Origin: Globodera rostochiensis
Taxonomy: Eukaryota > Nematoda > Chromadorea > Rhabditida > Heteroderidae
Direction: 5' to 3'
Length of the DNA: 64,000 nucleotides
NCBI GenBank assembly: GCA_018350325.1
Contig: JAEVLN010000001.1
Span: 3,461,501 to 3,525,500, forward strand
Shown here: positions 46,370-58,205 of the stretch, piece by piece
Layout: each line of letters starts with the position of its first letter
How positions within the stretch are numbered: position 1 is the stretch's first letter
Position numbers and translations under genes: made by a program
Notes under the pieces: generated by a model
The model's input: the letters and a program-made list of their open reading frames with translations, nothing else
Database searches by the model: none
What the model was told of the DNA's origin: nothing

Positions 46370-46920
46370 ACGCCTATAATTTGTGTAGTCTAAGGGAGTC
46401 ATAGAATTAAATATAACACATCAACATAGAAAGCAAATTTAATTGTTTCTTTTAATTTGGCGGCAAATTATATTATTTTTTTCATAATTAGCAAGTTCAT
46501 AGAAACAGTTTTTGTATATTAAAAATAATCTTGCAAAATTAAAGCTCAAAATAAAAGTATAATTTGTATTATTTAGTAAATTAAAATTTATTTATTAAGT
46601 TTATCATTTGGATTTTGTTTATTATTTTTTACGTTATATTTTTTAATATGATAATTTTCAAACTCGTGAATTTGTAATTAATAGTTTTTATCTGCCTTCA
46701 TTGTTTGTTTTATTTTTAAAAATTAAAAAAATTATTAGCTTTATTCTATCCTGAATTCATTGGATTTTGTATGCATCTTTAGATAGCCCCTTAATTTATC
46801 ACTTTTTAAATTAAAAATGTTTTTTATTTTTCTTATTCAGACTTTTTCCGATTTGGTTTCTTTTTTATTGAGCCATCCAAAAATTTGTTCGGTTCCGTTG
46901 AACAATGTAGGTAGCTTAAC
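46370..46920 (+). repeat. Duplicated segment F, copy 2
   Basis: Second copy of 34318-34880, 12 kb away in the same orientation. A 67-codon frame (46817-47020) crosses its GC-richer end. It includes SFLLSHPKICSVPLNNVGS, similar to but indel-shifted from copy 1. Confidence 0.9.
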
Positions 46921-47039
46921 TCGGTTCCAGCCGCCCGAGCGCTGCATCATTTCAGCGCTGCGATTTTCTCTTTATTTTTATGCGAATGTTCAATTTTTCA
47001 GTTTTTCCCGAAATGATTAGAAAGGTATATTTTAAAGTG

Positions 47040-47231
47040 TTTTATTTTCAAAAACAGCCCCATTATTTTGGGCGCATCTTTACGTATTTTTGGTCAAAAA
47101 AATGGCAAAATATGGGCGAGCCCCAAAAAATTTTAACTTTACCAAAAAAACTCAAACCAACGCGAAAGACCGTATTTGCGCCATATTTTTCAAAGCATAT
47201 GAGTACAAAAAACATATAAATCCGGGCCCTA
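47040..47231 (-). mobile_element. TAGGG-type element end, reversed
   Basis: On the minus strand TAGGGCCCGG (47231-47222) then ATTTATATG opens a stretch resembling the element end at 30635. Only one end is visible. Overlapping 79-codon frames on both strands are not accepted as genes. Confidence 0.4.
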
Positions 47232-47727
47232 CAAATCATCATTGTATAGTTATTGTAGAACTTTAACATTATTCTCGAATAAAATGTTCCCAATGTTAAC
47301 ATTTAAATACAAATAATCGATATTATTAAAAGAATCCTTTTGTATTTTTTGAATTAGGTTTGGTTTTTAATTATAAATATTACACTTTATATTTCCGTCT
47401 GCTTTTCGAGCTAAAAGTGTGAGTTTTTAAGTAACTACTTTTTCATATACGGTAATTGGACTCATTACCATCTAATTCTTTTGTGCGCAAGCAACATATT
47501 TTTTTAAAAATTGTTAACCAGTAATTATCATAGAGTGAGTGAGTCAAGGTTATTTATATTGATTTTTTTCAATAGAAAATTTGAAACCGCCGCAAAATTA
47601 ATGGCATCGCCCCAAATCCAAAATTGGTAATTGAATTGATTAACAAGATTAATCGACTAATTATTTGGTTAGGTATTTTAATTAATTTAAATTGTGCATA
47701 ATTTTATAGATTTCATCTAAAAAAGCG

Positions 47728-48003
47728 TTGAATAATTATTCTTATATTTATTATCCATCATTTTATGACTATGTAAATTTTAATGTTATAGAGAAAACAT
47801 TAAATCGAAAAACAATGCAATTTTTTATATTAATTATAATTTTAAACGCATTATTCAAGCCCTCCATAGGCGGTATTGTGTCCACTTTTGTGTCTGAGAG
47901 GAGAAAATGCGGTATTAGTTTAAAGATTGTTTTTATTTTATTAATTTACATAGTTTTTCCGCCGTCGACATCTGTTTCAAAATTGTTTGTATTTTTATCA
48001 TAA
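47728..48003 (+). CDS. Candidate two-helix membrane protein ORF
   Basis: A 91-codon frame is open from 47728. Its internal ATG at 47815 gives 62 residues starting MQFFILIIILNALFKPSIGG, a signal- or anchor-like hydrophobic N terminus. A basic loop (SERRKCG) and a second hydrophobic segment (IVFILLIYIVF) follow before TAA. The GC-richer middle interrupts A/T-rich ends. T-rich DNA produces such frames by chance, and no homologue is recognised. Confidence 0.25.
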   Translation: MNNYSYIYYPSFYDYVNFNVIEKTLNRKTMQFFILIIILNALFKPSIGGIVSTFVSERRKCGISLKIVFILLIYIVFPPSTSVSKLFVFLS

Positions 48004-48429
48004 TAAAAATTTAGGTTATGATTATCTTTTTTGGGTTTTTATTATCGAGAATTCTTATTCATTAATTTGTTTGATCACTTTAATTGCTTTTTTTATTTCT
48101 TACTTTTATACAACAAAATGATAATTTATATAATTTAAGGCTGATTGTTTATCATTTTTAGATAACTTATTATAACAGTAAGATTTTTTTTATATGAAAC
48201 GATAATTATATTTTGAGCATAATTTTGTTTGCCAATTAGTTTTTAAAATTGGCAAATTTTCTATAATTACTTTAAATTTTGAATAGAAAATGTGATTATG
48301 TCAGAAAGGTAAAGTTTTAAATAATATATTAATTAGTTTAAGTTTGATTTTATTCTTCATTAGGTGAAATTTAAGAGATGTTAACTTTTTTTATATTGAA
48401 CTTTTATATGGTTCCGTTTGACAGAGGTC

Positions 48430-49110
48430 AAAACTAATGTCAGATTAGCATTCTATTCCCCCGAATAGAAACACCAAAAAAAAATTCATTAAAATATAAA
48501 GCTATAAATAATGAATATGGTCTTGACTGCAAATATTTAGAAATTTAGCGATCTGTAACTAAAATTTCAAATTCGGCTCAAAACATGATGATTTTCCCAG
48601 GTGTACCCGCTCTGGTAGTGCAGTAACTTTAAGGGAAACATGTGCCCGATCAGCTGAGTAAGTGTATTTTTAATTAAGGAAATCCAAATTCGTTATGCCT
48701 GGACCCGAATTCTGGGCCTGCCTTGAAGAAGGCGCCTTGAACTGATTTCCTGGACCAAAGTCCAGGAAAAATCCAGGGTCGCTGAGGCTCCACTGGAACT
48801 GCACTCTGGGTACAGCAAAAATACAGGCGGCCTGTACCTGTCCAGGACGGAATCTACATTTTATAATTATTTAATTTTTATATCGTTAAATAAAATAACA
48901 AAATATTTTTATTTTACGTATTTTTTATTTCCAGGTGCGTCTAGAAATTTAGTTTAATCAATTAAATTTGCAATTGTTGCAATTGTTTAAATAAAGATTA
49001 ATCCAATAAATAATTAATAATTACTGATTTATAATACATTTATAATGTTTTTTCTTTAATATTTTATTTTAAGTAATTATTGTCTATAAATTATAACTTT
49101 GTCCTATCTT
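48430..49110 (+). repeat. Duplicated segment G, copy 1
   Basis: Aligns in blocks with 51100-51700. Shared blocks include AGCTATAAATAATGAATATG, GTATTTTTAATTAAGGAAAT, TCTACATTTTATAATTATTT and CCAGGTGCGTCTAGAAATTT. This copy carries about 130-150 bp of extra GC-rich sequence (48705-48850) absent from copy 2. Confidence 0.9.
48705..48850. mobile_element. GC-rich insertion with CCTGGAC palindromes inside segment G
   Basis: Relative to copy 2 this block interrupts the shared sequence after AATTCGTTATG/ACTCGTTGG. It contains CCTGGACCAAAGTCCAGG (a perfect short hairpin), GCCTGGACCC near its left edge and GTCCAGGAC near its right edge. That is consistent with a small insertion with inverted termini. 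Exact borders and TSD are unclear. Confidence 0.45.
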
Positions 49111-50017
49111 GATTTTTATAATATATTATATTTTTTAATTTTTAGTTTTATGATTTGTCCGACTGGCTTTATAAATAGTAAAATGGTGCTGTACATGATT
49201 ATCAGGGTTTTTCGTCGTTCGGCGCGTTTGTTGACAATGTGTATTCCTCATAGCCATTGTATTAAAATTGATTGGCGAATGATCATTTAATTTAATTTTT
49301 TTTTCAATTAAGTTTTTTAAATTACTCAGAAAATTTTTTGGCATATCGTTTTTTCTTTTAATAAGAAACTCTTACAACTGGGTAAAAATTATTTTCAGAA
49401 TGGTAACTTTCTGGCCCGATGGTATGAAAGGCTTGTTTTTCAAGGTACTATTTTCTGTGAATAAGTTTATTGTTTACTAAATCTTAGACGTATTAGAAAA
49501 TTTACAATATTAGTTCAAAAATTTATATATATAGTTGATTTTCCAAAGAAAATTTTTTTTTAAATAATTCGAAAATACATATTTTTTTCCTTACAATATT
49601 CTGTTATTATAGATGGTTTTTTCTTTATAAAAACTTTTTTAAATACCGATTTATTAAATTTGATTTAAATTAGTTTTTTAAACTATTACTATTTATTTAA
49701 TATGTACTAAAATTGTGCTATAAATATAGAACATTTTTTAAATTATGCTTTTTTGATCCTAAGGAGCCAGGCTAATCAATGTTTAGGTTTTCAATATATT
49801 CTTGTAACTGATCCTGTGTCAATAATTGTCTTAACCGCGTGGTTCCCCTTTATCGATCGTTATATTTTAATTTATTATTGTATTTAAAGATTCTTGAATG
49901 TTTTTAAATTAACTTTATATTTAATAAATTTTAATTGCTTATTTGCCTTTTTATAAATAATATTTATTGATCAATAAATTTTTAAATTAACTGAAGATAC
50001 AAAGTCGAGAACGGTCT
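49111..50017. other. A/T-rich stretch with minor ORFs
   Basis: Overlapping 63- and 69-codon frames at 49099-49344 on opposite strands are not distinguishable from chance. Nothing else is recognised. Confidence 0.4.
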
Positions 50018-50312
50018 AGTTCGGCGGCACCGGCTTTCCCAAAGAGCGCGCCACATTCGCAGTCTCCAGATTACGGCACATTCTCTGACATTTTGATTAC
50101 TTTTGTGTTTATTGTCCTCAGTTAGCGTATTAATGTTTTTCTTGAATTGTTTTCATTGATAAACAAATAAATTTTGGGTTCTTTTTGGTTAAACTTTATT
50201 TTGTTAATTATGCCAATTTTAGGTTCAATATTCAATTTCAGCTGTTTTTTGATTCAATTTTATCATCCCATTAATATCACTCTGTTCGATAATTATTTTT
50301 TATTTTGCACAA
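50018..50312 (+). repeat. Dispersed repeat B, copy 2
   Basis: Second copy of 717-960 with the same GC-rich head (AAAGAGCGCGCCACATTCGC) and A/T tail. Confidence 0.75.
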
Positions 50313-50511
50313 TATTAAAAATAATTTAAATTGTTAACATTTTCAGATTTTCAACTTTGTTCATTTTAAAATGTCGATTCGCTGACGACAATCTAATTAA
50401 TTCGAACAAACTCTTTTTATTTTAGAATGGGTTTTTAAAGTTTTAAGTTGGATTTTTTTTAAATATAAAGTGAATATTGGTTCTAATTTTTAATTACGCC
50501 TTGATTTTCAG

Positions 50512-50605
50512 GTACCAGTGTGAAATGACTCCAATTTTCGCCTGCCATTCCAACATGAATCTGATTGATTTTACCGAATGGGACTCAATCATAAATAATT
50601 GTTAA
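50512..50605 (+). CDS. Candidate terminal exon, 30 aa
   Basis: After the near-consensus acceptor CCTTGATTTTCAG, the frame with one leftover base reads YQCEMTPIFACHSNMNLIDF then TEWDSIINNC and stops at 50605. The island is short and only mildly GC-richer. The residue mix is varied (Cys, His, Trp, Asp, Glu). An upstream partner exon was not found and the product is not recognised. Confidence 0.28.
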
Positions 50606-50915
50606 TTATTTAAGTTTAGTATTGTTGATATTTACTAAAAGTTATTTAATTTAAATTTTTTTTCTGTAGTTCATATTTTGAATTAATTTAATTCAAATTT
50701 AAATTACTTATATTATGTGATTGATAACCCTGAGAAATCATTGATGTTCTACTCCCAGAGTGAAAATCCATTTTATTCTTTTATTAATAATTATTCCTTT
50801 TTATTGATTCTGACAAATTAGCCATAAAACAAAAAAACATCACTCAGAAAACCATATAAAATTGTGCTTTTTACAAATTTTCATTACAAATTTACAAAAC
50901 TTTAATTTTTCCCCC

Positions 50916-50938
50916 GGCGTCGCCTATTGGCGCCGCCG
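50916..50938 (+). repeat. GC-palindrome motif, copy
   Basis: GGCGTCGCC-TATTGGC-GCCGCCG. It is followed by TTGCAAATCTGTTAACAAAG, which matches the flank beside the 22.0 kb and 27.2 kb copies. Confidence 0.75.
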
Positions 50939-51099
50939 TACCCATTCTATTCAGCATTAAAAAATTTTGTTGCAAATCTGTTAACAAAGTGAGTCCAAAA
51001 ATCAAAAAAAGGTTATTACCCGTTGGAATAGCACTGTATTTTGATGGATAATGATTTGGTGTAAAATTATTTATGTCTTGAAAGTTTGTTAATTTAATC

Positions 51100-51700
51100 T
51101 CATTCATATTTGCATTCTATGCCCGAATAACCCTAGAAACACCAAAAAATTCATTAAAAGATAAAGCTATAAATAATGAATATGGTCTTGCCAAGTGAAA
51201 CAAACGACGGGAGTAATTTTGCTTCCTCCACTTTTGTTTAATTTTTAATAATGTTGTTTTTTTGTATAGAGATTTGATCAAAATCCAAATAAACTTGCAA
51301 ATATTTATAAATTTGGCGATCTGTCGATAAGATTTCAAACTTTCGTGTAAAATCCACCAAAATTCCTGCAGTTTGTTGCTCTGAAACACCATCCTCAGGG
51401 GTGTATTTTTAATTAAGGAAATCCCGACTCGTTGGCCTGTACCCGTCAGGTCGGGCTCTACATTTTATAATTATTTGATTTTTTATCTTTAAATAAAATA
51501 ACATTTTGCGTATATTTTTATTTCCAGGTGCGTCTAGAAATTTAGTTTAATCAATTAACTTTGCATATGGAAGATTAATTCAACTAATAATTAATAAATA
51601 CTGATTTAATAATTGATAATGTTTTCTCTTTAATATTTTATTTTAAGTTTTATTGTTTATAACTTATAACTTTGTCCTTTCTTGATGGTCTTAAGTTTAT
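51100..51700 (+). repeat. Duplicated segment G, copy 2
   Basis: Second copy of 48430-49110, 2.6 kb away in the same orientation. It carries its own extra block near 51195-51295 that copy 1 lacks. Confidence 0.9.
51117..51392 (-). CDS. ATG-started 91-aa ORF in duplicated segment G
   Basis: The longest ATG-started frame in the window begins MVFQSNKLQEFWWILHESLK, is rich in Lys, Ile and aromatic residues, and ends in TAG. It lies in segment G copy 2. Copy 1 lacks a stretch of about 105 nt in the middle and carries stops and indels, so the frame is not conserved between copies. It may be a repeat-derived chance ORF or part of a degenerate element. No domain is recognised. Confidence 0.22.
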   Translation of the reverse strand: MVFQSNKLQEFWWILHESLKSYRQIAKFINICKFIWILIKSLYKKTTLLKIKQKWRKQNYSRRLFHLARPYSLFIALSFNEFFGVSRVIRA

Positions 51701-52454
51701 TAATAAATAATTAGTTTTTCATCTTGCTTCGATGATAAACCAAAACTAATGAGCAATATTTTTAATTTATGTAAAATATATGATTGCGTCTTAATTCCAT
51801 TTTATTTTTAGCTTTATTATCGTTTGAATCTATGCTTTAACAATTAAAGAAATTATTTACATTCTTTTGATGTACCACAAAGGTAATTTTTATTAACCAA
51901 ACATGCGTGCTTTTTTTATCGTTGTTGAATTTAAATGAAGTTTAGTTATAGATATATGTTAACTTGGTATTCTTATCATATGAATATTAAATGTAAATAA
52001 TTTACCTTTTTTGACTGATGTAATATTTTTATTATGTATTAAAATGTTTTATTCTAATAATATTGATATTTGTTGGATATTATAACTGCTTTTTACAATC
52101 TATTGTAAAATTTTAAATACTGCTAAAGTTTATGTTGATAATGTGAAGCCGCATTGTTAGCTCAGGGGCGGTATCTAAAATACTCAAAAAATCGTATCGA
52201 GCCTTAAAAACAGCAGTTCATACCAAAAATTCGCATTCATAATTCTTCATTTTTTTATTATCAGTGAAACTCCCAAAAACTCCACCAAAACTCAAAAAAC
52301 CTTTTTTCGAAATTTAGCCTCATTGTGCTTCCAAAAAAACCACCAAAAAGATATTTAAAAAAATTTATAAATTTATTGCTAACATTAATAGCGCAATTAA
52401 GAATTATCTTAAGCTCGAAAAACACTGCTTCAAATTATAATTACAAAACCATCT
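51701..52454. other. A/T-rich stretch, nothing recognised
   Basis: A/T-rich DNA leading into the minisatellite. CACCAAAA and CCAAAAAC words cluster at 52220-52350 without a clear period. Confidence 0.5.
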
Positions 52455-53861
52455 GATGGGTGCAGTAGGGTGCAGTCTGTCTCTCTCTTTTTAGCGCACT
52501 ATTTCTTCAAAAAATAAAATGTTCAAAAAAGTAACTAAAAAATTATTAGATGGGGTGTGATGATGACCAAATTACTCTAACCGTCTGACTCTCTCTTTTT
52601 AGCAAACTATTTCTTCAAAAAATAAAATGTTCAAAAAAGTAACTAAAAAATTATTAGATGGGGTGTGATGATGACCAAATTACTCTAACCGTCTGACTCT
52701 CTCTCTTTAGCACACTATTTCTTCAAAAAATAAAATGTTCAAAAAAGTAACTAAAAATTTATTAGATGGGGTGTGATGATGACCAAATTAGTCTGACCGT
52801 CTGACTCTCTCTTTTTAGCACACTATTTCTTCAAAAAATAAAATGTTCAAAAAAGTAACTAAAAAATTATTAGATGGGGTGTGATGATGACCAAATTACT
52901 CTAACCGTCTGACTCTCTCTCTTTAGCACACTATTTCTTCAAAAAATAAAATGTTCAAAAAAGTAACTAAAAATTTATTAGATGGGGTGTGATGATGACC
53001 AAATTACTCTAACCGTCTGATTCTCTCTTTTTAGCACAATATTTCTTCAGAAAATAAAATGTTCAAAAAAGTAACTAAAAAATTATTAGATGGGGTGTGT
53101 TGATGACCAAATTACTCTAACCGTCTGACTCTCTCTTTTTAGCACACTATTTCTTCAAAAAATAAAATGTTCAAAAAAGTAACTAAAAAATTATTATATG
53201 GGGTGCGTTGATGACCAAAATTACTCTAACCGTCTGACTCTCTCTTTTTCGCACAATATTTCTTCAGAAAATAAAATGTTCAAAAAAGTAACTAAAAAAT
53301 TATTAGATGGGGTGCGTTGATGACCAAATTACTCTAACCGTCTGACTCTTTTTAGCAAACTATTTCTTCAAAAAATAAAATGTTCAAAAAAGTAACTAAA
53401 AAATTATAAGATGGGGTGTGTTGATAACCAAATTACGCTAACCGTCTGCCTCTCTTTTTTTCGCACAATATTTCTTCAGAAAATAAAATGTTCAAAAAAG
53501 TAACTAAAAAATTATTAGATGGGGTGTGATGATGACCAAATTAGTCTAACCGTCTGACTCTCTCTTTTTAGCACACTATTTCTTCAAAAAATAAAATGTT
53601 CAAAAAAGTAACTAAAAATTTATTTGATGGGGTGCGTTGATGACCAAATTAGTCTAACCGTCTGACTCTCTTTTTTTCGCACAATATTTCTTCAGAAAAT
53701 AAAATGTTCAAAAAAGTAACTAAAAAATTATTAAATGGGGTGTGTTGATGACCAAATTACTCTAACCGTCTGACTCTTTTTTAGCACACTATTTCTTCAA
53801 AAGTAAAATGTTAAAAAAAAAATTATTAGATGGGGTGTGGTGATGACCAAATTACTCTAAC
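52455..53861 (+). repeat. 108-bp minisatellite, about 13 units
   Basis: Units start with GATGGGGTGTGATGATGACC and continue with a CTAACCGTCTGACTCTCTC block, AGCACACTATTTCTTCA and AATAAAATGTTCAAAAAAGT. Starts at 52549, 52657, 52765, 52873, 52981 and 53089 are exactly 108 bp apart. Later units vary from 95 to 109 bp. Variants (GTGATG/GCGTTG, TAGCAC/TCGCAC) alternate in the second half, hinting at a two-unit higher-order repeat. No ORF persists through the unit. Confidence 0.97.
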
Positions 53862-54657
53862 AAGAAGGGACTAATTTTTATTGGCTCAACGACGAAGAAC
53901 CCAAAATCTAAAAAATTTTTAAGAGGAAAAAGATCTCAGAGTCTACAAAATTTAAAAGGAATTATAATTTATATTGTGGAAATAAAAATTCTACTATAAC
54001 TCTAAACTTTGTGTACATGGAATATGAAGTTACTATAAAAATCTCAAAGACTTTTACATCAAAAAACCTAATTAAAATTTAAACGTTCTTAAATAGTAAC
54101 AAACTTGAATTAATTAATTACTTTAAAATCGCTCAAGTTTATAACAATTTTAAACAATGAATTCATAAAAAGGCATTATCGACAAAAAATTATTTAGATT
54201 TAAAAGCATACCCAAGTGATTTTTATTTCATTATTTAAAAAAAATTCATAGATTTAATAACAGTATTGAAATATAAAGTGTTGAATTGTGATAAAAAGAC
54301 CAAAGTGGTGCATTCAACGATGCCAAAATATCAATCGACGAGTGTTGGGCAAATAAGTCCTTTAAATTAAATAAAATTATGAATAATAATGCGGAAGATT
54401 TTTATTAGACGCTAGTTATTAACTATATAAAAACATTACCAGGGTGCCCAAGTTTGAAATTTAACCGCAAAATCGAAGGCCGACGGGTACAAGTGTATAT
54501 ACTTGAAAACTGTGTATAAATGTCTGTTTAAAATTATATTTTTTTAGACAAATTATATTTTTTTAATAAATTAATTATTTAATTTCTCATAAAAGCACTT
54601 GATTTGCAAATTGTTTTTTTATTAATTTCTAATTAATAAATATATTTATAAAATATC
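53862..54657. other. A/T-rich stretch, nothing recognised
   Basis: A/T-rich DNA after the minisatellite. A small island at 54440-54500 shows no supported gene. Confidence 0.45.
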
Positions 54658-54870
54658 GTGTCTATCGCCATATTTTTTCATCACTACAACCAACTTGGCA
54701 ACTGCAGCCGTGTGTATGAACGAGGCTCCAAGAACTCTGTGCTTCCATCTGACAGGATCGGCTTTAATGTTTTCTTAGGATTTTTTTGTTGTTTAAATTT
54801 AAATTATTTATATCAGAGTGCCTGCGCATGCTCTACCATTCTTTATTATAAGGGTCTGAAAACTAGCTAG
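54658..54870 (+). CDS. Candidate ORF, 70 aa (GTG-started or spliced)
   Basis: The frame opens just after a stop and runs 70 codons through HHYNQLGNCSRVYERGSKNS and a Cys-rich, hydrophobic C-terminal part to TAG. Alternatively the acceptor-like GGCAACTGCAG in the middle opens another frame (VCMNEAPRTLCFHLTGSALM). The first 110 nt are GC-richer than the surroundings. No family is recognised. Confidence 0.22.
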   Translation: MSIAIFFHHYNQLGNCSRVYERGSKNSVLPSDRIGFNVFLGFFCCLNLNYLYQSACACSTILYYKGLKTS

Positions 54871-54947
54871 GCTTTTACGGTCAGGTTTGTGTAAATTTCC
54901 ATTTATCATTAATTTTAAGGACAAATTATGTTATTTTTAATAATCCA

Positions 54948-55013
54948 ATGCACTTATATTTTTTAAAGCGATCTAATCAACTTATCAATGTGTAAATTAG
55001 CTTTCTTAACCAA
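54948..55013 (+). repeat. Dispersed repeat H, copy 2
   Basis: Second copy of 38108-38175. Confidence 0.85.
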
Positions 55014-56246
55014 AAATGGGCAACTAAAATTTATTTTTAATATTTTTTTTTTGCTAGATTTTCAAATTATTAGTATTTTGAAATGCCTCTTTTCTGAATT
55101 TATATATAATTTTTTTATTCATATTCAAAATATTCTTTCGCTAAATTTATCTTTTATTTAATTATTTGCCTATATAAAGTTACCTCGATTAAAGTAACAA
55201 ATAAAAAGGTGTTAATAATTTACGATAAATATAAAACAAAGCATTTTGCTTTTCCGTCTTTTGCAACAATAAACATAATATTCATGTACAAAACCAGCCT
55301 AAATTATAAGAGAATATTTACTTTTTAAATGAATAAAAACATAAAGATCTAATGAATAGAAAAAAAATGAACTTAACGTTAAATTTAATTGCCCATTAGT
55401 AATTAAATAAAAAACGTTTAAAAAAATTAAAATAAAGCAAATAAATTCAAATTTTTTACAAAATAAAAAGTCTAAACAACCAACATACAATGTCTAATTG
55501 TAGTCGCTTAATGAGTTTTAGAATCGAAATGAATCTAAATGACAATTTTATTTAAAAAGCTAAAACAAAACAACCTTACGGATTAATTTAATTAAAACTT
55601 TTCTTAAAGCAAATCTTATGAGTGCCAATATTTGGCTTTGAAGAGTTAATGTATGAGAGCGGAGGAGCCATTACTGAACAAATTTTCAGTCCCTACAAAA
55701 GACTTAACTTAAAATATATTGAAAAAAAATGTTAAATTTCAAAAATTTAACAATATTCCTAAATATTCAAACAAACTCCTATGAAAGGACAATAATTTAT
55801 ATCGATAAAATCAATCATTTTCAGTCAGTAGACCGTCAGGTGAGCTATTATAATTCAAATTAAATTTTTACTATAGCATCATTATCAACCCATATAAAGG
55901 ACTATCAACCAAGGTAAAATTACAAATATACTCAAAAAAAATGGGAGTAGTATTATGAAATCAAGACAATTTATACTTATGAAGCATATTTAAAAATCAT
56001 AGCATTTTATTAAATTAAAATGATAGTGAATGTCTTAATTTTAAAAACTATTTTAAAGATTAACACACTAAGATCTTTCTGATCAGGACATGGATGATTG
56101 GCAGTACGTTGATTAGAATAATCCGCAAAAACCTTTCAAAAATAATTATAAACAATAATTCTAAAATCTTAATTGATGAACATAAAAAACCGTTAACCAT
56201 AAATATACCTAATTTTTCAAAATGACAAGAAAACAAACAATTTCTA
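55014..56246. other. A/T-rich stretch, nothing recognised
   Basis: No ORF or repeat supported. A short word, GACAAGAAAACAAACAATTT, at 56224-56243 also occurs at 36637-36656. Confidence 0.5.
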
Positions 56247-56368
56247 GTTTAAGTAAATAAGACAATCAGTTTTAAAACAATTTTTGAATGATTGTAATTA
56301 TAATTTCAGTTTTTATAAACGTAATATTTTTATTTATAAATATATAAAAAAAATAATTTTTAGTTTTT
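56247..56368 (+). repeat. Dispersed repeat A, copy 2
   Basis: Second copy of 116-235. Confidence 0.7.
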
Positions 56369-56946
56369 GACTCTTTTCAATTCGATTGTTCGTTGTTTAT
56401 ACTTTTTTATTTTGCCAAGAAATTTAATTTATTTAATTTATTTGCTTTATTTTTCTTTATATTTTATTTACAGTTAAATTTAAAAAATAACTTTTAAAGA
56501 TTTTATTAATTATAATTTTACGTCGGATTTTTATTTTACTTTTTTATATTTTAATTTTTGACGAAATTATTTTATAATTTTTTTTTGAATAAATTTTTAT
56601 TTACGCTTACTGTATTATCAAATATTTTTTATAATTAAATTATTTGTATTTTTATTCTTTTGCTTTTGCACTTAATTGATCGTATGCGTAGGAGGTTCCT
56701 CTACTAATCCGACAAAGTATCAGTCCGACATATCGGTATTACAAAAATTGTAACTAACCCAATTACAAGACAAATTTTATTTATGTTTAAAAAACCAAGT
56801 AAAAACATTAGTTTACTTTTTTTATGGTCATTTAATTCCATCATTGATTTATTTTATAACATAAAATAAATTTTGGTATTTATTGCTAAATTTTTTTAAA
56901 ATGTTTATTTAACCCAAATTATTTCTAACTAATTTAAAAAAATTAA

Positions 56947-57171
56947 ATGAAGTCTTTTGCAATTTTATTTATTAAACTATTCAATAAATATATTTATAAA
57001 TCTTCTTGGGCATGCTCGAGCCCATGCAGAAGTATAAAGCATAAATATTTTGTCAAACATTTTCTTTTAAAAGCGTTCTATATTTTTTATTTGTTTTTAA
57101 ATTTTTTCATCCCATTAATCGAGGAAGACGGACATTCGTATTTTTTAAAGCCATTTATTGTTCGATATTAA
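56947..57171 (+). CDS. Candidate ORF, 74 aa
   Basis: An ATG opens 74 codons starting MKSFAILFIKLFNKYIYKSS. A SSWACSSPCRSIKHK segment, a hydrophobic centre and EEDGHSYFLKP follow before TAA. The N terminus resembles a weak signal peptide. The frame runs through both A/T-rich and GC-richer DNA. No family is recognised. Confidence 0.22.
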   Translation: MKSFAILFIKLFNKYIYKSSWACSSPCRSIKHKYFVKHFLLKAFYIFYLFLNFFIPLIEEDGHSYFLKPFIVRY

Positions 57172-57304
57172 GTCATTTTAATTTATTCTCCTTCGCATAC
57201 TTTACCGCGAACGTTGTTTTTGGTTTATTTTGTGCCAGTTCCGGTAGTTATTAGTTAAATAATAAATTTTTATTTTTATTGTAAAATCAATATTTAATTT
57301 TTTT

Positions 57305-57560
57305 GACATTAAAATATAGAATGTATGTATATGCTGTCAATAAAGTTCAAATTTACAATGAAATTAAATTACACATAATCTAAACATTTAGTAAATATGC
57401 AAAAATGTTTAAAAAATAAATGCATACTTTGTTATAAAAGTTAGATAATGTTAATAAATTGTATTAAATTATATTACCCAGATGCGGGATGGCCGAGTAA
57501 ACATGCTTTGGCTTCAATGTTGTCGGAGATGCATTGGCCCAAGGCACGACGCATGAAGGA
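57305..57560 (-). repeat. Dispersed repeat C, copy 2 (inverted)
   Basis: Inverted copy of 6995-7215. A 68-codon plus-strand frame at 57448-57654 includes DAGWPSKHALASMLSEMHWP. On the minus strand the island reads RALGQCISDNIEAKACLLGH before GGGTAAT. Because the homologous locus has a 2-nt indel, neither frame is called. Confidence 0.8.
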
Positions 57561-58205
57561 TTTGCTACTTGCTATTAAAATTAACCTAAAATATTTCAAT
57601 CGCAAACACCAACACAAAATGTACATAATAAATAATTTTATTAATCTTTATTAATTAATAATTCTTACCAAAAGTTGAAACAATGGTATGTATATCTCTT
57701 TTAATGTACCCAATAATATTATTATGGAAAGCTTAGCTAATTGCAAATTGTTGAAATCGCCAAATAATAAAAAGTAACAAAGTTGTAATTTTGCTGTTTA
57801 ATAATTAGTTTTGGCATCGAAACATTTTATTTTTACTAAGCTTAATAAAACGCACTCCCCGGATAAACACAGTAGCCAGATTTGGCGACCATTAAAAATT
57901 CGCATCTTAATTAATTAGACTGAAATAATCTGCTAATAATAATTTACACAACTAACGTTAAAAAATAGATTAAAAAAATCTGGCAGTAATTGTTCCGTTT
58001 AAGTTATAAGCTATATTTTATTTTTATAATGTTATTCGCAACAGTTTTAAAAGTTTGTATGCATTTTAAAAATTATTTGTTTAAAATTTTAATTTTTTGT
58101 CTAAATTTTTTTCATCTGTTCTTAATATCCGGGTAAGCGATTGTTTATTATTTTCTCTTTACTTTTGTTGGAACAGCAGACAAATTCTGGATCAGAATGT
58201 GGAAT

